Source: Levilactobacillus yonginensis (GTDB taxonomy: Bacteria > Bacillota > Bacilli > Lactobacillales > Lactobacillaceae). From it: 64,000 nt of DNA. The stretch's first letter is position 1. Every line of letters begins with the position of its first letter. The translations under genes and the position numbers were made by a program. The stretch is from positions 2,418,001 through 2,482,000 of the forward strand of contig NZ_OZ061549.1 in the NCBI RefSeq assembly GCF_964065165.1. The letters run 5' to 3'. Shown one piece after another: positions 59,388 through 64,000 of the stretch. The notes beneath the pieces are model-generated. The model did not search any database. It was not told the origin of the DNA and worked only from the letters and a program-made list of their open reading frames with translations.

Positions 59388-59575
59388 TGCCTCCGGTCGC
59401 TGAGACCGGCGTCTGCTGTGGGGACCGGAGCGAGCCAGAGTGCGGTCTCGTTTCTCGAGTGGAAGCCACGGATAACCCACCGCGTCTCTCAGTTCGTCCC
59501 ACGCTGTGACTATGCTTAGAGCGCGCGATAACATCGTCGACGCAGCTGCCCCCCAATCTCTGCCATCGGAGGCTT
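59388..59575 (-). repeat. Class I structured repeat (tandem pair, right)
   Basis: The core is about 90% identical to the left partner, but the outer arms differ. The left arm holds GCTGAGACCGGCGTC while the right arm still has the CCCCAATCT of the left partner. Only the end of the stem (CCTCCG/CGGAGG) and GAGA/TCTC pair, so this copy is mismatched in the middle. Confidence 0.8.
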
Positions 59576-59708
59576 ACACTTAAACGTAGTGGTCAATTAG
59601 CAAATCAGTCCTAACGGTTTAAATGGGGTCACGTAACGGTTCGTTAAGCGTGGTAAAATGATTGGCTGCGCCGCTGATGTGTGTAGACAATGACAATGGA
59701 GTTATTAA

Positions 59709-59763
59709 TAGACGCAAAAAAACAGCTACCCATTCACAAGTATTTCGTGAGTGGGTAGCTGTT
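59709..59763 (-). terminator. Terminator for the minus-strand phosphatase transcript
   Basis: ACAGCTACCCATTCAC pairs with GTGAGTGGGTAGCTGT around a 9-base loop. Seven A on the plus strand give the T run on the minus strand. It lies beyond the class I repeat at 59872, so that repeat is inside the transcript. Confidence 0.85.
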
Positions 59764-59871
59764 CGTATGTGTTTTCTAAAAGTAACTGACTCGTGCACAA
59801 GCTGATAGTTGATTATTGGCTTAACGATTTGATGGTCGTAACCAATGTTGCTTATAGGAACTAACGTAGCC

Positions 59872-60056
59872 GTAGGCCGTCAGGGCGGGTGGCCGCAGTG
59901 ACGGTGGCGTTAGCTCGGTGGTTCTCCGAGGTTACGCCACGGGACGAGCTTGGAAACTCGGTGGTCTTCCGAGGTTTCAAGTCGAGCCGGAGGACCGCAC
60001 CTCAGTCCGGAGGCGGTCCCCACAGCGGACACCCGCCCTGGTGGCCGGAGGCGGCC
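59872..60056 (+). repeat. Class I structured repeat
   Basis: The outer arms CAGGGCGGGT + CCGC and GCGG + ACCCGCCCTG pair perfectly. Hairpin 1 is GTGGCGT-T-AGCTCGG/CCGAGG-T-TACGCCAC with U.U. Hairpin 2 is CTTGGAA-AC-TCGG/CCGA-GG-TTTCAAG with A.G. It lies within the 3' region of the minus-strand phosphatase transcript. Confidence 0.87.
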
Positions 60057-60079
60057 ATTTCCGGTTCACTTGATCTAAA

Positions 60080-60739
60080 CTACTTAAGTTTCCCCTCAGT
60101 ATTGTTGTAGAAATCAACGTGATACTGGCCGTCGGTAACCGTCAGCTTGGTGATACTACCATTGTCAACGGGAACGGAGATGTCGATCTTATCGGAAAAC
60201 TTCGACACGATACTCCGGATAGTCGTACTGTGCGTTGCAATCAGAATCTTGTCGCCGTCCGCAGCGGTAGCCACGGCGCGGTCTAATCCAGGTTGAAGAC
60301 GGGCCCAGTAGGTGGCGTTATCTTCAGCATCACCGTAGGGGTCTTGCGCCCGAAACATGTCTTTGGTTTTTTCAATAGTTAACTTGGCAATCATGGCGTT
60401 GAAGGAGTCTAGCCCAACTGGAGATCCCAGCGTGTGCCAGGTGAAGCTGGTATCGAGGCCTTCAAAGAAGCCGAAGTTTTCTTCCCGAAAGGCGGGTTCC
60501 GTGGTCAGGGTCACTGGCGTACTGTTAGCGGCCAGAATACTCTTAGCCGTGTTTTGCGCTCGGGTCGTGTCACTAGCGAAAGCCGCTGCGAATGGAATGT
60601 GTGCCAACCGCTCGCCGGCGCGTTTGGCGTCGGCGATTCCCTTATCGGTCAGCGGGGAGTCGGACCACCCTTGAATTCGGTGGTATTTATTTAAAAAGGT
60701 TTGGCCGTGCCGCACCAAATATAGGTCAACTGTTGCCAT
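60080..60739 (-). CDS. Histidine phosphatase family protein
   Basis: This is a 219-residue paralogue of the protein at 418. The phosphohistidine signature LVRHGQT is at residues 8-14 and the second His is in ILIATHSTTIRSIV. The acidic REENFGFFEG and the QGWSDSPLTDKGI block match the first copy. Two copies in one window suggest duplication; the substrates are unknown. The start has AAAGGAGAG upstream. The transcript probably runs through the structured repeat to the terminator at 59709. Confidence 0.88.
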   Translation of the reverse strand: MATVDLYLVRHGQTFLNKYHRIQGWSDSPLTDKGIADAKRAGERLAHIPFAAAFASDTTRAQNTAKSILAANSTPVTLTTEPAFREENFGFFEGLDTSFTWHTLGSPVGLDSFNAMIAKLTIEKTKDMFRAQDPYGDAEDNATYWARLQPGLDRAVATAADGDKILIATHSTTIRSIVSKFSDKIDISVPVDNGSITKLTVTDGQYHVDFYNNTEGKLK

Positions 60740-60851
60740 CTCAATCTCTCCTTTGCGTGTCCTGAAGCTGAAGCAGGTGGCCAGTTACTGGTCACCTTGG
60801 GGCCTGGCAACTAGAACTGCCAAGTCCACACTGGTTAACATCTTACCAGTT

Positions 60852-62708
60852 CTAGTTGAGGATGCCTAGTTCGCGCCGAATTTCACGAGCCTTTTCTGGT
60901 GTGCTGGTGAAGATGATGCGGTCATTAAATTTCAACGTGGTAGCACCGGTTGGGCGGACAAAGTGACCGTCCCGGAAAATCTGACTGATGGTGACGTCGC
61001 CGACAAAGTCTAGACTGTGGATAGCTTGGTCCGTGTAACGGCGGTTGCGGAGGGCCACTTCGTAGACAGCCGAGGTCGAGGAGGTCAACAGACGTAACGT
61101 TGTTGGCGTTTCAATCAGGCTTCTGAGCATTGCGATATTGACGTTCGGTGTGTTGTAGACTTCAATTCCTAAGTCGATCAGCTCATCCTCCCGTTCGTCG
61201 AGGATGTTGCGGTCTTCAAAGCGGGCAATGACTCGATTGACACCGTAAGCTTTAGCGGCCTTGGCTAACTCGAAATTCTTGGTGGCATTGAAATGGCCGA
61301 GCACCACGATGTCAGCGTCAAAGGCGTCCTTCTGCTCAGCGTCGGCAACTTCTAGGGAGTCTAAGAGTTCAACGTTGACCTCGGAATTGTAAGTTTTGTA
61401 GTTGGCGGCCTTGTCGGTGTACATGGTGATGTCGTACCAACTATTGGCTAGCTGCTGGGCTACGGGCACCGTAAGGAGGTTGGTGCCAATAAAGTGGACC
61501 GTCGATTTTTTGAGATCTTCGGCTTCGGCAGAATAGCCGGTGTTGAACAGGAGTGGCCCCAGCACACAGGTCAGAATGGCCGCCAGCAGGAAGGCGCCGG
61601 ACTGTTGGGTTGTGACGACCTTCATCGTCTTGGCGACTTGTAAGACGGCCAGAACCATGGTGATCGTCGTGGCGGTAATGGCGGTGCCGGCGAAGGCGTT
61701 GCCGCATTTGAAACGTAAACGGAGAACAAAGTAGACACCGACCTTGGCTAACAGGTAGGCGGCAAAGAATGCTGGAATCAGCAACAGAGTGGCTGGGTCT
61801 GCCAGCAAGGTCCGCAGGTTCAACTCGGCCCCACTCATCATGAAGAAGATGGGGATAAAGAAGCCGTAGCCAATCCCGTCTAGGCGCACACGAGTGTCCT
61901 CCTGCGGTTGAAGTAGTTTCATCACAATACCAGCCACGAAGGCACCTAGAATCCCTTCAGCCCCGACAGATTCGGCAATGACGACCATGCTAAAGATGAG
62001 GAAGAAAGCTAGGCGAATGTCGAGCTGCGTGGTGGATTTGTTGATGGACTCGAAGAAGGTAAAGAAGGGCTTGAACCGGCGGAACAGGACCCCAGCGGCC
62101 AAGAAGACGAGTAGGAGGAGCCACAGGGATTTACTGCTGTCGCCGAAGATTGAGGCGTAGATGGTCAACGAAAACAGAGGAACGATTTCGCCCAAGGCAG
62201 CAATCAGGAGTATGGTCTGGCCAAAGGGCTTACTCAGGAGCTCCTTTTCCTTGAGCGTGGCAATGACGATGCCTAACGAAATGGTCATGAAGATAATGGC
62301 GGCCAACCACGGGTCCTTGAAAAGGCCAGTCCACTGGCAAATGAAACCCAGGAGCAGGGCACAGACGACGATGGCCGCGTAACTGGTGACCGCTAAGAAA
62401 ACGGGTGAATAGCGCGGGGCGCTCCCGGCAACTTTGGCGGCCAACGGGGTTTGCGGGCGTTTGCGACGACCGAATAGGCTGAAATCAATTTCCATCCCAC
62501 TCAGAAACATCAGGAAGATGACTCCCGTGTTTGATAAGAGACTTAACGTATTGTTGCTGTGGACAACGTTTAAAATGCTGGGTCCTAACAGGATACCCAC
62601 GAGGATTTCCACGACGGCGGTCGGTAGTACGGTGAGCTTGAATTTCGCCATGACTAGCGGCGTGACCAACGCGGCGGTTAAGATAATTAACAAGGAAACT
62701 TGGTCCAT
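60852..62708 (-). CDS. CPA2 family cation:proton antiporter with RCK (TrkA) domains
   Basis: This 618-residue protein has about 12-13 membrane helices (residues 1-390) with the transport-site Asp/Ser region AEGILGAFVAGIVMKL. A TrkA-N Rossmann domain follows (about 400-520, with IVVLGHFNATKN and VNRVIARFED), then TrkA-C (about 535-618, ending EKAREIRRELGIL). It exchanges K+ or Na+ for H+, with nucleotide control through the RCK part. The start has GGAGGTG upstream. It is divergent from the HelD-like gene. Confidence 0.9.
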   Translation of the reverse strand: MDQVSLLIILTAALVTPLVMAKFKLTVLPTAVVEILVGILLGPSILNVVHSNNTLSLLSNTGVIFLMFLSGMEIDFSLFGRRKRPQTPLAAKVAGSAPRYSPVFLAVTSYAAIVVCALLLGFICQWTGLFKDPWLAAIIFMTISLGIVIATLKEKELLSKPFGQTILLIAALGEIVPLFSLTIYASIFGDSSKSLWLLLLVFLAAGVLFRRFKPFFTFFESINKSTTQLDIRLAFFLIFSMVVIAESVGAEGILGAFVAGIVMKLLQPQEDTRVRLDGIGYGFFIPIFFMMSGAELNLRTLLADPATLLLIPAFFAAYLLAKVGVYFVLRLRFKCGNAFAGTAITATTITMVLAVLQVAKTMKVVTTQQSGAFLLAAILTCVLGPLLFNTGYSAEAEDLKKSTVHFIGTNLLTVPVAQQLANSWYDITMYTDKAANYKTYNSEVNVELLDSLEVADAEQKDAFDADIVVLGHFNATKNFELAKAAKAYGVNRVIARFEDRNILDEREDELIDLGIEVYNTPNVNIAMLRSLIETPTTLRLLTSSTSAVYEVALRNRRYTDQAIHSLDFVGDVTISQIFRDGHFVRPTGATTLKFNDRIIFTSTPEKAREIRRELGILN

Positions 62709-63039
62709 AGTTTCACCTCCGAAAAAATTTCTCCTTTATTATAGCAAACCTGGGAAAAACTAACTGGATTCACGCCGGGCGGAATGCTTTATTTATAGGC
62801 TGAATTAGTGTAGAATTGAAAGTCGAATTATCATGGGTAACGTCTAAGATAGGGCGGTGGAGCCAGCATCACGAGTCGGTTGGCTGAGCGAATTTTTGCT
62901 TAACCGGCAATTAGTTTGTGGCTAGTAATTGTGTGACCACTCAGGGATTGACCCGTTGGTGACACTGTTGGTTCACCGCAGTTTAAATGGCGTATCCCGT
63001 TTCAACGTTTGTTGTTTAGTTAATCGAGGAGGGATTGGC
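62709..63039. other. Divergent promoter region of the antiporter and the helicase
   Basis: An extended -10 (TGCTATAAT on the minus strand, 62734-62742) serves the antiporter. A TAGAAT near 62811 could serve the helicase, but its -35 is weak. The 220 bp after it contain no recognised riboswitch or open frame. Confidence 0.5.
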
Positions 63040-64000
63040 TTGCCAGATTCAATCAAGTCCCAAGAGCAGAAACATTTAGATATGGTCGTCCAGAAGATTC
63101 AAACCGCCGAAAAGGAAGCTAAGCAACGGATCGACGTTGCGGAGACCGACGAGGCCGGCATCCGGAAGAACTTTGTGAATGACTTGCGGATTAAAACGGA
63201 TAGCTATGAGGGCTTGTTAGAGACGGCGCTTTCTGTTCGGCAACAGCAACAACTGTTGGCTGAACGGCAGAATAGTTGGCAACATGCCACGACTGAGCTG
63301 AGTACGTTAAAACGCCTGGAGCAGAAGGCCTACTTCGCCCGGATCGACTTTCAAGAAGGACCTAAGGCGAAGGTTGAGACCATTTATATTGGTCTGGGAT
63401 CTTTCTCTGACACCCCCGATCATTTTCTGATTTACGATTGGCGGGCCCCTATCTCCAGTATTTATTATGATGGGGAATTGGGCAACGTCAGCTACCAAAC
63501 GCCTGACGGGGAACAAACCGTTGACGTTAAATTAAAACGGCAATTTCAAATTGAGGACGGCACCATCGTGACCCTGTACGATACGGATCAGACGGTGACC
63601 GACCAGATGTTGTTATCTGCGTTGAGTGAACATTCTGATACGAAGATGAAGAGTATTGTCACCACCATTCAAAAGGAACAAAACCAAATTATTCGAGACA
63701 CCAAGTCCGACCTGTTATTTGTGCAGGGGGCCGCGGGTTCGGGGAAGACGGCCGCTATTTTACAACGGGTGGCATTCCTGCTGTACCGTTACCGGGGCCA
63801 TCTGAACGCTGGGCAGGTCATGTTGTTCTCACCTAACCAGTTGTTCAACGACTACATTGATCAAGTGTTGCCTGAACTCGGGGAGCACAACATGGTCCAG
63901 ATGACGTACTACCAGTACGCCGGTCGTCGGTTGCCGAAGATCGACGTGGAAACGCTGGCGCAACGGTTTGACGAATCCAATACGCCGGCACAAAAGGCCA
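63040..64000 (+). CDS. helD: HelD-like UvrD/Rep superfamily helicase, N-terminal part
   Basis: The first 320 codons are present; the gene continues beyond the window. The TTG start has CGAGGAGGG upstream. The N-terminus is a helical, Gln/Lys-rich arm (QKHLDMVVQKIQTAEKEAK). A conserved WRAPISSIYYDGELG region follows, then Walker A GAAGSGKTAAILQR near residue 237. These match HelD-type proteins that recycle RNA polymerase from dead-end complexes. The rest of the motor is outside the window. It is probably monocistronic in what can be seen. Confidence 0.85.
   Translation, partial: MPDSIKSQEQKHLDMVVQKIQTAEKEAKQRIDVAETDEAGIRKNFVNDLRIKTDSYEGLLETALSVRQQQQLLAERQNSWQHATTELSTLKRLEQKAYFARIDFQEGPKAKVETIYIGLGSFSDTPDHFLIYDWRAPISSIYYDGELGNVSYQTPDGEQTVDVKLKRQFQIEDGTIVTLYDTDQTVTDQMLLSALSEHSDTKMKSIVTTIQKEQNQIIRDTKSDLLFVQGAAGSGKTAAILQRVAFLLYRYRGHLNAGQVMLFSPNQLFNDYIDQVLPELGEHNMVQMTYYQYAGRRLPKIDVETLAQRFDESNTPAQKA

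Noticed and set aside
59046..59556. Long minus-strand open frames of 110-162 codons across the tandem class I repeats
   Set aside because: They follow the GC-rich repeat cores, have no ribosome site and encode low-quality peptides shared only with other repeat copies. They are by-products of the repeats.
1605..60056. Class I/II repeats as ordinary MITEs or as a CRISPR array
   Set aside because: Terminal arms differ between copies and no constant target duplication was found, unlike MITEs. Spacing is irregular and copies occur on both strands, unlike CRISPR. They may still be mobile by another route.
1..64000. tRNA, rRNA, prophage or restriction/defence genes
   Set aside because: None could be recognised on either strand in the window.

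Overview
The window looks like chromosomal DNA of a mid-GC lactic acid bacterium of the Lactobacillaceae, most like the Levilactobacillus/Lactiplantibacillus side of the family. This rests on gene content: PepX, a proline iminopeptidase, an oligopeptide (Opp) system with several OppA proteins, a bile-salt-hydrolase-type enzyme, an LtaS start, an NlpC/P60 protein and IS150-, IS256- and IS30-type insertion sequences. It also rests on purine-rich Shine-Dalgarno sites with frequent GTG/TTG starts. No rRNA, tRNA or CRISPR array is visible. The species call is inference only.

Layout. 1-2.7 kb: start of ltaS, a histidine phosphatase, a GNAT acetyltransferase and an NlpC/P60 hydrolase. 2.9-5.3 kb: a MerR regulator and a 14-helix drug-efflux MFS protein. 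5.7-7.2 kb: an IS3/IS150 element. 7.2-16.6 kb: an MMPL exporter, a choloylglycine-hydrolase-family enzyme, a YdcF protein, a GH73 glucosaminidase, a beta-lactamase-like surface serine hydrolase, TerC and a secreted protein. 16.6-19.2 kb: an IS256 element interrupted by an IS30 element. 19.4-20.8 kb: a hydroxyacid dehydrogenase and a second GNAT. 20.8-28.5 kb: two paralogous TrpXYZ-type ABC operons facing away from a central degV gene, each behind a leader with its own short peptide and terminator. 29-33 kb: CPBP protease, VOC protein, ABC-F ATPase and L,D-transpeptidase. 33-39.4 kb: proline iminopeptidase, amino-acid permease-pepX, Nudix and guanylate-kinase-like genes. 39.9-42 kb: a Fur-family regulator, a Ser/Asp-rich protein and a membrane protein. 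42.7-45.6 kb: a glutamine-type ABC transporter. 46-47 kb: hflX. 47.6-59 kb: oppA-IS3-oppA-oppA-oppBCDF. 60-62.7 kb: a second histidine phosphatase and a CPA2 antiporter. 63 kb to the end: the start of a HelD-like helicase.

Physiology. Much of the window serves amino-acid supply from protein. OppABCDF imports peptides, PepX and the iminopeptidase handle proline peptides, and the ABC and APC systems import free amino acids. A second theme is the cell envelope: LtaS, NlpC/P60, GH73, L,D-transpeptidase and the serine hydrolase.

The most unusual content is not protein-coding. (1) At least fourteen copies or near-copies plus fragments of an approximately 130-190 nt structured repeat sit between genes on both strands. 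Each has a long closing stem that is largely copy-specific yet self-complementary, covarying internal hairpins, a recurrent U.U mismatch in hairpin 1 and an A.G mismatch in hairpin 2. (2) The second TrpXYZ-type operon has a leader peptide with five Phe codons in seven, followed by seven mutually exclusive pairing segments ending in a terminator; this is a candidate ribosome-mediated phenylalanine attenuator in a Firmicute. (3) The first operon has a different peptide leader with a single Trp codon. (4) A second repeat family of about 175 nt ends in a terminator hairpin. (5) Both IS3 copies are inserted in the left arms of terminator-like hairpins, each with a 3-bp target duplication.
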